A stretch of DNA of 50,099 nucleotides from Leptospira weilii serovar Ranarum str. ICFT (GTDB lineage Bacteria > Spirochaetota > Leptospiria > Leptospirales > Leptospiraceae). Shown here piece after piece: positions 1 to 30,034 of the stretch. The stretch lies in assembly GCF_000332415.1 (NCBI RefSeq), contig NZ_AOHC02000045.1:1-50099 (forward strand). Direction: 5' to 3'. Numbering within the stretch: the stretch's first letter is position 1; each line of letters opens with the position of its first letter. The position numbers and the translations under genes are program-made. A model generated the notes under the pieces. That model ran no database searches and was not told where the DNA came from. It was given only the letters and a program-made list of their open reading frames with translations.

Positions 1-1903
1 AAGTTATAAGATTGGAAAAAGTATTATGATATCCTTCTATTTTAATATTCCAAAATTTGTCGATCCTCTGATCCCATCCGATCTCGGCGTGATCGGATTC
101 CTCCATTTTAAGATTGGGATTTCCGGTTTTGGCGGAATATCGACTCACGTCCGTCGGCGCCTGAAAATGTCGGCCGTATCCCGCAAAAATCCTAGATTGA
201 GTATAGGCAATCTCCTTACTGATTCCGACACGGGGAGCGGTTTTCCATTCCCTCGATTTATCGTAGTATTCCCTTCTCACTCCCAGATTCAGATTAAAAT
301 CTTTGAACTTAAATCGATTTTCAAAGAAGGCGCCGATCTGTCTGGTTCTTACGGAATCGCCTTCCAAAACCTCTATCGTATCCGGAGAATTGAGAAGCTG
401 TTGATGCAGAAAACGATACGAAGGGTCGAGGTTTATTTGGGTGACTTTTCCCTTGTAACCCGCGTCAATTTCCCTGTATTGACCTCCGAAAACAATCTTC
501 CAATTTCGTTTTAACAATTCGATCTCGGAGACGTTTTCAATCTGCTTGAGATCGTTAAAATATTCGTTTTGAATCGTTTGTATCCTTTGATACAAAGCGG
601 GAGGATAACCCATTTTGGATATATCGGTAACCAACATATCCAAACCGTTTTCAGTAACTTCATTGAAGTAATTTCTGGATACGTTGAACGTATTCGTGAT
701 TGAACTTTTAGGTTTCCAAATATGCTGAATTCCGTCCGTTCTAAAAATACGATCCAGTCTGGCCGCATCCGCACCGGAAGGAGGATTTGCAAACGACTGA
801 GCCGCTTTTTTGGGATTGTATTGGCTGAGTTCCTTAAACGGATAACGTTTATCCTTTGCGCCGAACGTTTGAAAAGTTACGGAATGATTCTCGTCGATAT
901 CCCATCCCACTTTCGCTTGATAGTCGTTGTAATCCGATAGAAAGGTTTCTGCGGGAATCAGATTCGGAACCCTGCCAAAAACGACGTTGGGATAGTATTT
1001 TTTTCCCGAAACGGAAACATTTAAGTCTTTCGTAATATTACGATATGTGTATACGTCCGTTAAAAACGCGTTCAAATGAGCGACCGATAAATTCGAATCC
1101 CTTTTTTGAAATCCTTCTATATTGATGATTCCTCCCGTAGCAAACCCGTATCTGGCCGAATAGGAACCGGAATACAATTCCAAAGATCGAATCGCATTGT
1201 TATTGATAACGGAAGTAAGTCCGTCAGCGTGAAACGGATAACTCATAGGCAATCCGTTGAAATAAAATTGATTGGCCCGAGTCCCCGCGCCTCGCATCAC
1301 TAAAAATCCTTTTTCACCGTTCGGTTTATCCGGCTTGTTTTGATCCGTATTTTGACCGAAAGTTTGAATCGCGGATTGAAAACTCGAACCCGTATACGTT
1401 TGGAATAAAGGAATCACACCCGGCATGGATTGAACCGCCTTCAGCGCGTCCCCGAAACCTCCCGGCATCCGAACGGCGTCTTCTTGACTGAGAATATAAT
1501 TGGGCGGTGCGTCCGGTTTTTTTGCGGTAACATTGATAGAATCCGTAGAAATATTAGGATTAGAACCGAACTCCACGTTGGAATCTTTTTGAGTAACGTT
1601 AACCGTTCTTTTCTCCGTAAACCCGCTTTTCCGGGTCAGAATCATTTCGTAATCTCCCTCATCCGGCAGTTCTATCGTAGTTTCCTTAATTTCTGAAAAA
1701 GGAATATTTTTTTCAAAATTCTTTCCTCGAACCAAAAGCTGAACGGGACTATCCGTTTTAAGATTTACAGATACTTTCAAACGGACCGGAGTTTTAGATA
1801 AGATAGATTGTACCCAGCAGGTGGAGGACAGAAGGATAAAAATTGAAATCATCCCTGTTCGATTTCTTATCGGCAATCCGTTGTTATCGGTCGGTCTAAA
1901 CAT
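1..1903 (-). CDS. TonB-dependent outer-membrane receptor (partial, C-terminus off the left edge)
   Basis: The minus frame is open from an ATG at 1903 to position 1, about 634 residues, with no stop inside the window. The start has AAAGGAAAC just upstream; a second Met at residue 17 directly precedes the hydrophobic signal segment and is an alternative. Residues about 17-36 form an export signal. About 40-100 form a small beta domain. A TonB-box-like DSINVTA follows, then a plug domain with [32 protein letters not shown] and [20 protein letters not shown]. The rest has the alternating, aromatic-rich pattern of a beta-barrel. Such receptors take up siderophores, haem, cobalamin or other scarce ligands across the outer membrane using TonB energy. 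The ligand cannot be read from this part. Family is clear, substrate unknown. Confidence 0.9.
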   Translation of the reverse strand, partial: MFRPTDNNGLPIRNRTGMISIFILLSSTCWVQSILSKTPVRLKVSVNLKTDSPVQLLVRGKNFEKNIPFSEIKETTIELPDEGDYEMILTRKSGFTEKRTVNVTQKDSNVEFGSNPNISTDSINVTAKKPDAPPNYILSQEDAVRMPGGFGDALKAVQSMPGVIPLFQTYTGSSFQSAIQTFGQNTDQNKPDKPNGEKGFLVMRGAGTRANQFYFNGLPMSYPFHADGLTSVINNNAIRSLELYSGSYSARYGFATGGIINIEGFQKRDSNLSVAHLNAFLTDVYTYRNITKDLNVSVSGKKYYPNVVFGRVPNLIPAETFLSDYNDYQAKVGWDIDENHSVTFQTFGAKDKRYPFKELSQYNPKKAAQSFANPPSGADAARLDRIFRTDGIQHIWKPKSSITNTFNVSRNYFNEVTENGLDMLVTDISKMGYPPALYQRIQTIQNEYFNDLKQIENVSEIELLKRNWKIVFGGQYREIDAGYKGKVTQINLDPSYRFLHQQLLNSPDTIEVLEGDSVRTRQIGAFFENRFKFKDFNLNLGVRREYYDKSREWKTAPRVGISKEIAYTQSRIFAGYGRHFQAPTDVSRYSAKTGNPNLKMEESDHAEIGWDQRIDKFWNIKIEGYHNTFSNLIT

Positions 1904-2519
1904 GTTTCCTTTGACCAAAACACGTTATGTTTCTTTCCGAAGAATCCCAAAAAGATAAAAATAAAACACGATGGAGCTAATTTGTAAACCTCCGATTTTG
2001 TGTCTCTAATTTGATAAAATTGGAATATAACGTAACCGTTTTTTTAGTTTTCATGAAAATCCGAGGACGTATCTCTGATTCAAACAAAACGCTCATTCGT
2101 TTCTTTAAAAGTAATCGTCAGAAGTTTTTTTTCGGTTTTCTCATATCGTTTTATCCCTGTTGTTTGATTCTTTAACAAGTATTACGCCGAAAAACCGGCG
2201 GTTTCGGAATTGATTTTCCGTTAACCGAACGATCCACAAATTCTCATCGGAAGAGATCGTAAAGAAAACGCTTGCATATTTACTAATGTATCCTACAAAC
2301 GCGGCGGTCCTTAGAGAAAGAAACAAATGTTATATTAGATAGCTGATATATTGTGAGATCCATGCAGAATTTTTAATCCCGTAAGGATAACAAAATACTC
2401 CGTTTGCATAAATCCTCTATGACAAGAGAAAAAGGCAGAGTTTTGTTTAGAGAGTTTTCGAAATAAATTTAGACCAGGATACGCTTGACACACCGGTTCG
2501 GTGGAGATCCTATAAAAGT
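1904..2519. other. Intergenic region between two divergent genes
   Basis: This 616-bp stretch holds the upstream regions of the TonB receptor (minus) and the DUF4256 gene (plus). It is AT-rich, and its short open frames have neither good start sites nor protein-like composition. A TTGACA at 2485-2490 and a TATAAA at 2511-2516 lie upstream of the plus-strand gene, but the 20-bp spacer and closeness to the ATG make them a poor promoter. I see no convincing operator or RNA. Confidence 0.4.
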
Positions 2520-3095
2520 ATGAGCAAAGTAAATGGCAATCGGAAGGAATTGTCACCGAAACAACGCGAGGAACTACTCGGAGAATTAAAAGTCCGTTTT
2601 GAAAAAAACACGAACCGGCATAAGGGACTCGAATGGGCTAAGGTGCAAACGAAGTTGGAAGCCAATGCCGAAAAATTGTGGTCGCTCAACGAAATGGAAA
2701 AAACCGGCGGCGAACCGGATGTTGTCGGTTACGATAAAAAGACGGACGAATACGTTTTTTATGATTGTTCAGCGGAAAGTCCTAAAGGCCGCAGAAGCGT
2801 TTGTTACGATCGCGAAGCGCTGGAATCAAGGAAAGAACATAAGCCGAAAAATAACGTTATGGATATGGCAGCCTTGATGGGTATCGAGCTTTTAACCGAA
2901 GAACAATACCGAGAATTGCAGGCACTTGGAAAGTTCGATACAAAAACGTCGAGCTGGTTGAAAACACCTTCTGATATTAGAAAACTCGGCGGCGCCATCT
3001 TTGCCGATTTCCGCTACGGTAATATCTTCGTGTATCACAACGGTGCGGAATCTTACTATGCGGCCAGAGGGTTCCGCGGCTCGCTCAAGATCTAA
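2520..3095 (+). CDS. DUF4256 domain-containing protein
   Basis: This 191-residue soluble protein has the features I associate with DUF4256: an N-terminal helix with LSPKQREELLGELKVRFEKN, then LEWAKVQTKLEAN and GGEPDVVGYD, a central YVFYDCSAESPKGRRSVCYD segment, and a C-terminal FADFRYGNIFVYHNGAESYY. Biochemical function is not known to me. There is no signal peptide or membrane segment, so it should be cytoplasmic. The ATG at 2520 has a weak GGAG 15 nt upstream. It stands alone, divergent from the TonB receptor and convergent with the act operon. Family call is confident, role unknown. Confidence 0.8.
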   Translation: MSKVNGNRKELSPKQREELLGELKVRFEKNTNRHKGLEWAKVQTKLEANAEKLWSLNEMEKTGGEPDVVGYDKKTDEYVFYDCSAESPKGRRSVCYDREALESRKEHKPKNNVMDMAALMGIELLTEEQYRELQALGKFDTKTSSWLKTPSDIRKLGGAIFADFRYGNIFVYHNGAESYYAARGFRGSLKI

Positions 3096-3153
3096 GCTTT
3101 ATGCAGAAAGCTTAATTTGAATGGTATCGTTAGAATCTCAGGGAGATTCTAAC
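3093..3153. repeat. Two perfect hairpins just after the DUF4256 gene
   Basis: TAAGCTTT at 3093-3100 pairs with AAAGCTTA at 3107-3114 over a 6-nt loop and includes the stop codon. GTTAGAATCTC at 3129-3139 pairs with GAGATTCTAAC at 3143-3153 over a 3-nt loop. Neither is followed by a good T-run, so they are not classic terminators; mRNA 3'-end protection is possible. Confidence 0.45.
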
Positions 3154-3272
3154 GGCAACTCGACGGTAACAATAAACCAATCCTTCTTGGACCAATCGTT
3201 TCGTGTACTGCTTCCATCGCTATCGGCTCCCATATCGATGCCCGGAAGCGCCTGTAAATTTCAAATGAGCAT

Positions 3273-3315
3273 AAAAAAGCTCCCTGCCCTTCAAACGAAA
3301 CGGCAGGGAGCTTTT
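3273..3315 (-). terminator. Rho-independent terminator of the act operon, probably bidirectional
   Basis: GCTCCCTGCC (3279-3288) pairs perfectly with GGCAGGGAGC (3302-3311) over a 13-nt loop. Six A's on the left and four T's on the right give a U-tract on either strand. It lies 27 bp past the minus-strand SH3 lipoprotein stop and could also stop transcripts from the DUF4256 gene. Confidence 0.88.
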
Positions 3316-3341
3316 CCAGGAGCGAGTAAAAATCGTTAACG

Positions 3342-3815
3342 TTACTTTTTCAGTGCGGGAGCAAGTTCCGCCAGCGGCACCTTATCTTTTGGAAGCGACG
3401 CGTAATCCGGAAATTCATATCCGTTCGGATAATGCTCGTGATCTTCGGGATCGTAAAAGGGAACGTAATCCTTGCGATAGCCCCAAGTAAAAACGGACTT
3501 GGACGGATCCTGTCCTACGACTAAACAGCGTGGATTGATCCAACCTTCGGTTTTTTCGGTTTTTACGCGAACAAACAACTTCGGATTGGCCTCGTGATTT
3601 CTATAGTCGTACACTCTGACCACGGAACCCGGTGCGATTCTTTCTTTTACGACCGAAGTCGCATCTGCATCCGCAAAAATGGGAACGGAAGGTTCCAGAG
3701 ACGGATTTACTAAAGAAGGATCGCAATTTTTATGATGGGTGACCTGCGCCAATTTGGAACAAGCTCCTAAAAGAAGAGCGACTCCGGTCAGCAGAACTGT
3801 AATATTTCTTTTCAT
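3342..3815 (-). CDS. SH3-like domain lipoprotein, last gene of the act operon
   Basis: The protein has a lipoprotein signal ending LLLGAC, then about 130 residues containing an SH3-like segment (VPIFADADATSVVKERIAPGSVVRVYDY ... TEGWINPRCL is the core, described here in parts) of the kind used for ligand or peptidoglycan binding. I prefer the ATG at 3815, because AGAGGA sits at normal spacing before it. An in-frame ATG at 3828-3830 overlaps the actF stop as ATGA but has no ribosome site of its own. Its place directly behind actF, with the terminator just after, makes it part of the respiratory operon. It may help assemble or anchor Complex III, but that is inferred from position only. Confidence 0.72.
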   Translation of the reverse strand: MKRNITVLLTGVALLLGACSKLAQVTHHKNCDPSLVNPSLEPSVPIFADADATSVVKERIAPGSVVRVYDYRNHEANPKLFVRVKTEKTEGWINPRCLVVGQDPSKSVFTWGYRKDYVPFYDPEDHEHYPNGYEFPDYASLPKDKVPLAELAPALKK

Positions 3816-3826
3816 TCTTCTTCCTC

Positions 3827-5637
<1,811 letters not shown>

Positions 5638-5651
5638 TCTTGTCCCTGCTC

Positions 5652-7576
<1,925 letters not shown>

Positions 7577-7595
7577 AACTTTTTACGTTACTCCA

Positions 7596-10700
<3,105 letters not shown>

Positions 10701-10709
10701 ATATTTTAG

Positions 10710-11228
<519 letters not shown>

Positions 11229-11274
11229 TCGTATGAAGTCCCTTCAATATTGGTATTGGAAACAGGATTTTTGG

Positions 11275-11344
<70 letters not shown>

Positions 11345-11446
11345 AGAATTGATATCAGTTAGAAAAGTTTCATCTGTTTGCAAAAAAATGCAGCCTTCGT
11401 ACGATTAAAGAGCGGGAGAAAAATCAAAGTTTTTGTTAAAGCCCGG

Positions 11447-11479
11447 ATTCAAAAAATAGAAAGCCCCGATTTTTTGAAT
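11447..11479. repeat. Perfect 11-bp palindrome, 11-bp loop
   Basis: ATTCAAAAAAT at 11447-11457 is repeated inverted as ATTTTTTGAAT at 11469-11479. It sits midway between the act operon and the DUF4345 gene. It may be a regulator-binding site or a weak terminator (CCCCG then a T-run on the plus strand). No gene ends here on the plus strand. Confidence 0.4.
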
Positions 11480-11712
11480 GTGAGTTCGGTATAACCGATG
11501 CGGAAGCGATGGAAGCGAGATCCACCAATGGGATCCATGAATGAATACAAACGAACAACTCAAAGATTCTTTATCAAGAAAGTGATTGCCCTTACGATGC
11601 AAACGACGCGCCTTTAATCGAATATCAAGATCCAAACGTTCGTTCCAAGATTCAATCCTTAGAATATGGATTTGACATTGAAAATTGTAATTCCAAAGCG
11701 GATTCTATTGGT

Positions 11713-12033
11713 ATGAAAGCGGATACTCCCATTTCAATCAGTAAACGAATCGTACAAATCTGTTTGTTTCTTGTAGCTGCCATTGCGCTCTTTGGCGGAG
11801 CTTTGCAAATGTATCTCGGCGAACCTACGACTACGCCAAGACTCGATAACGTACATCGATTTATGGCAGGGGTTTATTTTTCAACGGGTTTGATTTGCGG
11901 TTGGGCGGCTTGGACCATACGCACTCAAAGTACGTTGATCTATCCGTTGGCGGCGGCCATTTTTTTTGCGGCGATCGGACGGCTCGTCTCCATTAGCATT
12001 GTCGGCCTTCCCGAACCGGCCTCGGTTATTTAA
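11713..12033 (+). CDS. DUF4345-family small membrane protein, apparently frameshifted near its end
   Basis: The 106-residue reading frame has four hydrophobic segments with the DUF4345 pattern: ALFGGALQMYLGEP, DNVHRFMAGVYFSTGLICGWAAW and AAIGRLVSISIVGLPEP are its marks (the middle one described in parts). It ends abruptly after EPASVI. The expected family ending, GYLIPELIIPPVIVIAQLL, continues from 12024 in the next frame, so a single-base loss near 12021-12024 would explain the truncation. Function is unknown. The ATG at 11713 has no clear ribosome site. Either a young pseudogene or a sequencing error; the family call is fairly sure. Confidence 0.7.
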   Translation: MKADTPISISKRIVQICLFLVAAIALFGGALQMYLGEPTTTPRLDNVHRFMAGVYFSTGLICGWAAWTIRTQSTLIYPLAAAIFFAAIGRLVSISIVGLPEPASVI

Positions 12034-12104
12034 TTCCTGAATTGATAATTCCGCCCGTCATTGTGATCGCTCAACTTCTAAGTCGCAGAAATTCCGCTTC
12101 TTAA
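12024..12104 (+). pseudogene. Out-of-frame C-terminal tail of the DUF4345 gene
   Basis: Starting from GGT at 12024, the frame reads GYLIPELIIPPVIVIAQLL plus a short basic tail and stops at TAA 12102-12104. This matches how DUF4345 proteins end and restores a length near 130 residues. It is in a different frame from the gene start, which is direct evidence of an indel. Confidence 0.6.
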
Positions 12105-12209
12105 AACCTCGCTCAAAATTTTAAAAATTCAAAACGAGTAAACATTGGACATTTTCGTATTTTGACGAATGCGTTTTTGAAACAAAACCTAACGTTTCGT
12201 TTCCTAAAC

Positions 12210-12686
12210 TCAAATCGCGGAACCCAGTTCTTCTTTGAGTTTTTTGGCTTCTTCAAAATCGGGTTTGATCAGGATCGCTCGATGCAGATACTGAAGCGAT
12301 CTTTCGGGACGATTCCAAATTTTATACAGCGTGGCAAGATTGTAGAGTGAGATATGAGGCGCGTCGTTCAATTCGCAGCGTAAGGATTTTTTCAGCCAGT
12401 ATACGGCTTCGTTTTCCTTTCCGGCTCTTAACAGTATGATTCCGATTTCGTTACAGGGATTTCCGTAATTCCGATTTACTTCCACGGATCTATAAAAGTG
12501 TATCAATCCTTTTTCGGGATTTCCCTTTTGATTTTCCATTAGCCCTAAAAAGAAATACGCCTCGTGGTTTTCCTCGTTTTCCAAGGATAATTTGAACAAA
12601 TATTCCGCTCTGTCGCCATCGCCCTTCTTGTAAAAATATTTGGCCGCTTCTAGAAAATCCGAAGGAGTAAAGTTTTGCAATTCCAT
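12210..12686 (-). CDS. Tetratricopeptide-repeat protein
   Basis: This 158-residue soluble protein consists of about four TPR units. Repeating patterns are AAKYFYKKGDGDRAEYLFKLS, AYFFLGLMENQKGNPEKGLIHFY, NEIGIILLRAGKENEAVYWL and YNLATLYKIWNRPERSLQYLH, described here in parts, each with the usual W/L-G-Y-A-F-A-P spacing. TPR domains are protein-protein adaptors, and no catalytic motif is present. It lies 35 bp after dxs on the same strand and is probably the last gene of a cyclase-dxs-TPR transcript. No signal peptide is seen, so it should be cytoplasmic. The partner is unknown. Confidence 0.8.
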   Translation of the reverse strand: MELQNFTPSDFLEAAKYFYKKGDGDRAEYLFKLSLENEENHEAYFFLGLMENQKGNPEKGLIHFYRSVEVNRNYGNPCNEIGIILLRAGKENEAVYWLKKSLRCELNDAPHISLYNLATLYKIWNRPERSLQYLHRAILIKPDFEEAKKLKEELGSAI

Positions 12687-12721
12687 AACCCGTTTTTACT
12701 TTTATTTTCGGTTTGGTAGGA

Positions 12722-14623
<1,902 letters not shown>

Positions 14624-14655
14624 GAAAACTTTCTATTCTAATTTTATAATATTCT

Positions 14656-16968
<2,313 letters not shown>

Positions 16969-17118
16969 GCGTTCCCCCGGCCTTGATCGGGGATCAGTAT
17001 CCTATCCGTCGGAGTTTCGTCAATATTTTCAGGGCCTTGCCGCCTGTTGTTCCGTTCCGTTTTCATTTTTTGTTCCGTTTTCCTCTCCGCGCGTTCTTTC
17101 CCGGGAACCGTTCCGGTT

Positions 17119-17583
17119 ATGGGGTATTCTTCTTTTAAGTCCGGGTTTACGTCTTATTCTGTCCGTAAGTCCGGTAATCTTTGTTCGTTTTTGATTCCGG
17201 AACACTTGGTTTGTTCCTCTCGGCTCCAGCCCAAGGCTCTGAGGAAAACCTTGCACCTTCTTTTATCGCATTGGGATGAAACCTTGATTCGGAAACGTTT
17301 TTTGGGGAGGAGACTTGCTTATGCCAGATATCAGGAGAAAAACTTGAATCTGCGGAAGATGAACTTTCGTCCTTTTGAGGAGGATTGGTGTAGGTTGGGA
17401 ATCCTGGCTTGGGGGTTGGGGATCTCTCGGTGTTTTTTATTTTCTTTGTTATTAGAATGGGGAATTCCTAGAAAAACAAAATCCCGTGGAGTTCCAACGA
17501 ATTTGAATATTACAAGAGAACTTTACTTTCCCCAAAAACTTCTACGAAGCCAAATCCAACTCGGAAGAACACACCCAACATAA
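17119..17583 (+). CDS. DUF1564-type protein
   Basis: The frame from ATG 17119 gives about 154 residues: MGYSSF..., a LCSFLIPEH segment, a basic middle with LLSHWDETLIRKRFLG and YARYQEKNLNLRKMNFRP, and a C-terminal GISRCFLFSLLLEWG. I recognise these as DUF1564 marks, a paralogous family found essentially in Leptospira, whose RxSxR/SRC-LF part suggests a ribbon-helix-helix-like DNA binder. The frame is open upstream to a TTG at 17047, but that part does not fit the family. No strong ribosome site is seen. It lies on the plus strand between two minus-strand units, as DUF1564 genes often stand alone. Function unknown. Confidence 0.65.
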   Translation: MGYSSFKSGFTSYSVRKSGNLCSFLIPEHLVCSSRLQPKALRKTLHLLLSHWDETLIRKRFLGRRLAYARYQEKNLNLRKMNFRPFEEDWCRLGILAWGLGISRCFLFSLLLEWGIPRKTKSRGVPTNLNITRELYFPQKLLRSQIQLGRTHPT

Positions 17584-17648
17584 AAAATCACCCCCACCTC
17601 TCCCATTTACAGACCCAAACAACGAGCCCAAAAAAAGAGCGCGGCACC

Positions 17649-18443
17649 TCATTTCATAGCGGCTCGAATCATCGAAGCATACGCCAAAAGTTTACCCGCA
17701 CAAACCTCGCGATTCGCCCCGAATTCTTCGATGATTCTCTGCACCGCAGAACCGATGATCACACCGTCCGCGAAACGCGAAATATCGCGGGCCTGGTCCG
17801 CAGAAGAGATCCCGAAGCCGGCGCAAACCGGAAGGCCGATCTGATTACGAACCAACTGGATTCTCTCTTCCAAACCCTCCGCAAGAGCGCGACGCTCGCC
17901 GGTCACACCGTAAGAAGTCACGTAATAGATAAAACCGGAAGCGAGGGATTTCATCGACTGAATCCGCTCGTTCGTAGACGCAGGAGTCACGAGATGAATG
18001 AAATCGATCTTTCTTTTTACCAACCGGGAAAAAAACTCCTCCGCCTCGGGGGTATCGTAGGGAAGATCCGGAATGATCAAACCTTGAATGCCGGCGTTCT
18101 TAGCGGATTCGGCGAAGGATTCCAAACCCATCGAAAACAAAGGATTGAAATACGTAAGATAAACCAACGGAATTTGAGGATGTAATTTATGAATCTGAGC
18201 GGTGATCTCCAGAATTTTTTTCATAGAGAAAGGATGAGCCAACGCACGTTTGAAAGCCTTTTGAATGACGGGACCATCGGCGACCGGATCGGTAAAAGGA
18301 ATCCCCAATTCCAAAATTCCGGCGCCTCCTCGAATGAGGGCGTCGGCCCAAACGACGCAGGATTCATAATCCGGATCACCCAAGGAAATGTAGGGAATAA
18401 AAACACACTGATCGGAAGAAAAAACGGAGGAAATCGCGTTCAA
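17649..18443 (-). CDS. trpA: Tryptophan synthase alpha subunit
   Basis: This 264-residue TIM-barrel protein cleaves indole-3-glycerol phosphate to indole and glyceraldehyde 3-phosphate. Indole is channelled to Trp[15 protein letters not shown] carries the catalytic acids Glu45 and Asp56. The phosphate-binding segment [13 protein letters not shown] is also present. Its ATG overlaps the trpB stop by 4 bp (ATGA), typical for the pair. It is the last gene of the long minus-strand operon. Other trp genes are not in the window. Confidence 0.96.
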   Translation of the reverse strand: MNAISSVFSSDQCVFIPYISLGDPDYESCVVWADALIRGGAGILELGIPFTDPVADGPVIQKAFKRALAHPFSMKKILEITAQIHKLHPQIPLVYLTYFNPLFSMGLESFAESAKNAGIQGLIIPDLPYDTPEAEEFFSRLVKRKIDFIHLVTPASTNERIQSMKSLASGFIYYVTSYGVTGERRALAEGLEERIQLVRNQIGLPVCAGFGISSADQARDISRFADGVIIGSAVQRIIEEFGANREVCAGKLLAYASMIRAAMK

Positions 18444-19642
18444 GAAAATTCTCCTTTCCGAAGTCTTGCAACCTCGGCCACGTCCTTATCGCCGCGTCCC
18501 GATAAACAAATCAAAACGTTTTCCTTTTTGCTCATAGACTTCGCCAGGTCTTTCGCAAAACGAAACGCATGAGCGGTTTCCAAGGCGGGAATGATACCTT
18601 CGATTCTACAGACTTCGAGAAAGGCGTCTAACGCGCCTTCGTCGTTTATGTTCGCATAGGTCACTCTTCCGCTTTTATGAAAATGCGCGTGTTCCGGACC
18701 AACCCCCGGATAATCCAAACCCGCCGAGACGGAATGAGCGGGAACAATCTGGCCGAACTCGTCTTGGATCACGAGAGTTTTGGTACCGTGTAAAAAACCG
18801 GTTCTCCCGAATTGAATCGTAGCCGAATGAGAACCCGGGTCCGTAGAATAACCGCCCGCTTCCACGCCGAATAACTTTACTTTTTTATCCATTAGAAAAC
18901 CGTAAAACATCCCGATGGCGTTCGAACCGCCTCCGACGCAGGCGACCACCGCGTTCGGAAGTTTACCGTTTATTTTTTTAAATTGTTTTCTGGATTCGAT
19001 ACCGATCACGGATTGAAAATCCCTCACGATCGTCGGAAACGGATGCGGACCGATCGAAGAACCCACGATATAATGAGTATTAGAAACATTTAATGCCCAG
19101 TCTCTCATCGCTTCGCTCGTCGCGTCTTTGAGAGTCGCGGTTCCGCTGGAAACTCCGACAACTTTCGCGCCCATCATTTTCATACGGATCGCGTTGAGTT
19201 CCTGACGACGGAGATCCTCGTCTCCCATATAAACCACGGTTTCCATTTGAAACATCGCGCCTACGGTCGCGGTGGCGACTCCGTGTTGACCGGCGCCGGT
19301 CTCCGCGATGATTCTCGTTTTACCCATCGCCTTTGCGATCAGCACCTGACCGATCGTATTGTTGATCTTGTGCGCGCCGGTATGATTTAAGTCTTCTCGT
19401 TTGAGCCAGATTCTCGCACCGCCCCAAACCTTGCTCAGACGTTCCGCGTGCGTTAATGGAGAGGGACGACCGATATAATTTTTACGATAGTATTCGAGTT
19501 CTTTTTTGAAGTGTTTATTTTTCTTGAGCTTCTTGTATGTGGCTTCGAGTTCCACGAGAGCGTCGTGCAAAATTTCCGGAGAATAACGTCCTCCGAATTC
19601 CCCGAAGTAACCTTCTTTACCGAAATGATTTTCTTTTCCCAT
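18440..19642 (-). CDS. trpB: Tryptophan synthase beta subunit
   Basis: The 400-residue protein is the standard TrpB1 type. It condenses indole with serine using pyridoxal phosphate. The cofactor lysine is Lys92 in [10 protein letters not shown]. The phosphate cup [11 protein letters not shown] and the [16 protein letters not shown] segment are intact, as is the C-terminal CLSGRGDKD. Its start lies 2 bp after the proS stop, and it overlaps trpA by 4 bp. Placing trpBA behind proS rather than in a full trp operon is unusual compared with enteric bacteria, but seems normal for this lineage. Confidence 0.97.
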   Translation of the reverse strand: MGKENHFGKEGYFGEFGGRYSPEILHDALVELEATYKKLKKNKHFKKELEYYRKNYIGRPSPLTHAERLSKVWGGARIWLKREDLNHTGAHKINNTIGQVLIAKAMGKTRIIAETGAGQHGVATATVGAMFQMETVVYMGDEDLRRQELNAIRMKMMGAKVVGVSSGTATLKDATSEAMRDWALNVSNTHYIVGSSIGPHPFPTIVRDFQSVIGIESRKQFKKINGKLPNAVVACVGGGSNAIGMFYGFLMDKKVKLFGVEAGGYSTDPGSHSATIQFGRTGFLHGTKTLVIQDEFGQIVPAHSVSAGLDYPGVGPEHAHFHKSGRVTYANINDEGALDAFLEVCRIEGIIPALETAHAFRFAKDLAKSMSKKENVLICLSGRGDKDVAEVARLRKGEFS

Positions 19643-19644
19643 AA

Positions 19645-23103
<3,459 letters not shown>

Positions 23104-23110
<7 letters not shown>

Positions 23111-24273
23111 GCGGATACAACCTTCCTTACTTTCAGATTTCGGACGGTTTCGCGGGCGATTCGATCGGCCTCCTCGTAACCTTCCAGAGACGTCGGATAT
23201 TCCGTCGGTATTTCGTCTAACGCGGCGGAGATATAATTCGGAATTTCGACAAAACGGATTTCGTCCTTTAAAAACAACTCAACAGCCGCCTCGTTGGCCG
23301 CGTTAAAAATACACGGAGCCGTTCCTCCGACCTTGCCCGCATCGAACGCCAACCTAAGCCCCGGATACCTTTTAAAATCCGGCTCCTTAAATTCCAGTTT
23401 ACCCCAATCTTTTGCGGGATGGGACCGAAGAATTTTCGGAACCGGTTCCGGATAAAAAAGGGAATGTGCGATCGGAAAAATCATATCCGGGTACGAGGCG
23501 TAGATAAACGAAGCCCCGTCTTTCAATTCCACGATTCCGTGTGCGATACTCTGCGGATGAATCACAACCCCGATTTTCTCGTAAGGAACCCCGAAAAGAA
23601 AATGAGCCTCGATGACTTCGAGTCCCTTGTTGATCATACCGTTGGAATCGACCGTGATCTTAGGACCCATGTTCCAAGTCGGATGATGAAGCGCTTGCGC
23701 CTTCGTTACGGAAGACAATTGTTCGATCGGCAAATCTCGGAAAGTTCCCCCGGACGCGGTGAGAATGATTTTTTCCACCGAACGAGGATTTAAAGATTCC
23801 AACAGTTGAAAAAGAGCGTTGTGTTCGGAATCGACCGGAACGACAACCGTATTGTGTTTTACGACGAGGGAATTGATCAGAGGACCCGATGTGACTAACG
23901 TTTCTTTATTAGCGATTCCTAATCTTTTTCCGGACGTAATCGCGGCGATCGTGGGACGTAAACCCACGGCGCCGACGATCGCGGTGATCACGATTTGCAC
24001 CGCAGAATCGCGCACGAGTTCGCAGAGCGCCGATTCTCCGTAAAGAATTTGTGTTTTACCGATTTTGTTTCCGAGAACGGTGCGATCCGCAGAGTCGGAA
24101 CTCACGCAGATAAACTCGGGGGAAAATTCTTTCTGAATTGCAAGGGCCTTTTCGAGATTGGAATGAACGCTGAAAGAATGAAGACTGAATTCATCCGGAT
24201 AAGCGCGCAGTACTTTAAGAGTGGATTCTCCAACCGAACCAGACGCACCCAGAAGACAAACGGAGGTTGTCAT
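23104..24273 (-). CDS. dxr: 1-deoxy-D-xylulose-5-phosphate reductoisomerase
   Basis: This 389-residue enzyme converts DXP to MEP with NADPH, the committed MEP-pathway step. The N-terminal nucleotide loop [13 protein letters not shown], the [18 protein letters not shown] metal/substrate segment, and [14 protein letters not shown] with [28 protein letters not shown] (given in parts) are all family marks. Length is normal. It lies 5 bp after cdsA, overlaps rseP, and complements dxs at 12722-14623. Confidence 0.97.
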
Positions 24274-24278
24274 ACCGG

Positions 24279-27797
<3,519 letters not shown>

Positions 27798-27810
27798 TGC
27801 CAAAAATCCC

Positions 27811-29020
<1,210 letters not shown>

Positions 29021-29042
29021 TTTTTACGGAAGAAAGCGTGGG

Positions 29043-29650
<608 letters not shown>

Positions 29651-29653
29651 CGT

Positions 29654-30030
<377 letters not shown>

Positions 30031-30034
<4 letters not shown>

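Noticed and set aside
2335..2556. 73-residue minus-strand gene overlapping the DUF4256 start
   Set aside because: Composition and lack of a ribosome site suggest chance, and it collides with a well-supported gene.
17047..17118. TTG start 24 codons upstream for the DUF1564 gene
   Set aside because: The upstream residues are Phe/Ser/Val-rich, unlike the family. MGYSSF fits the family start better.
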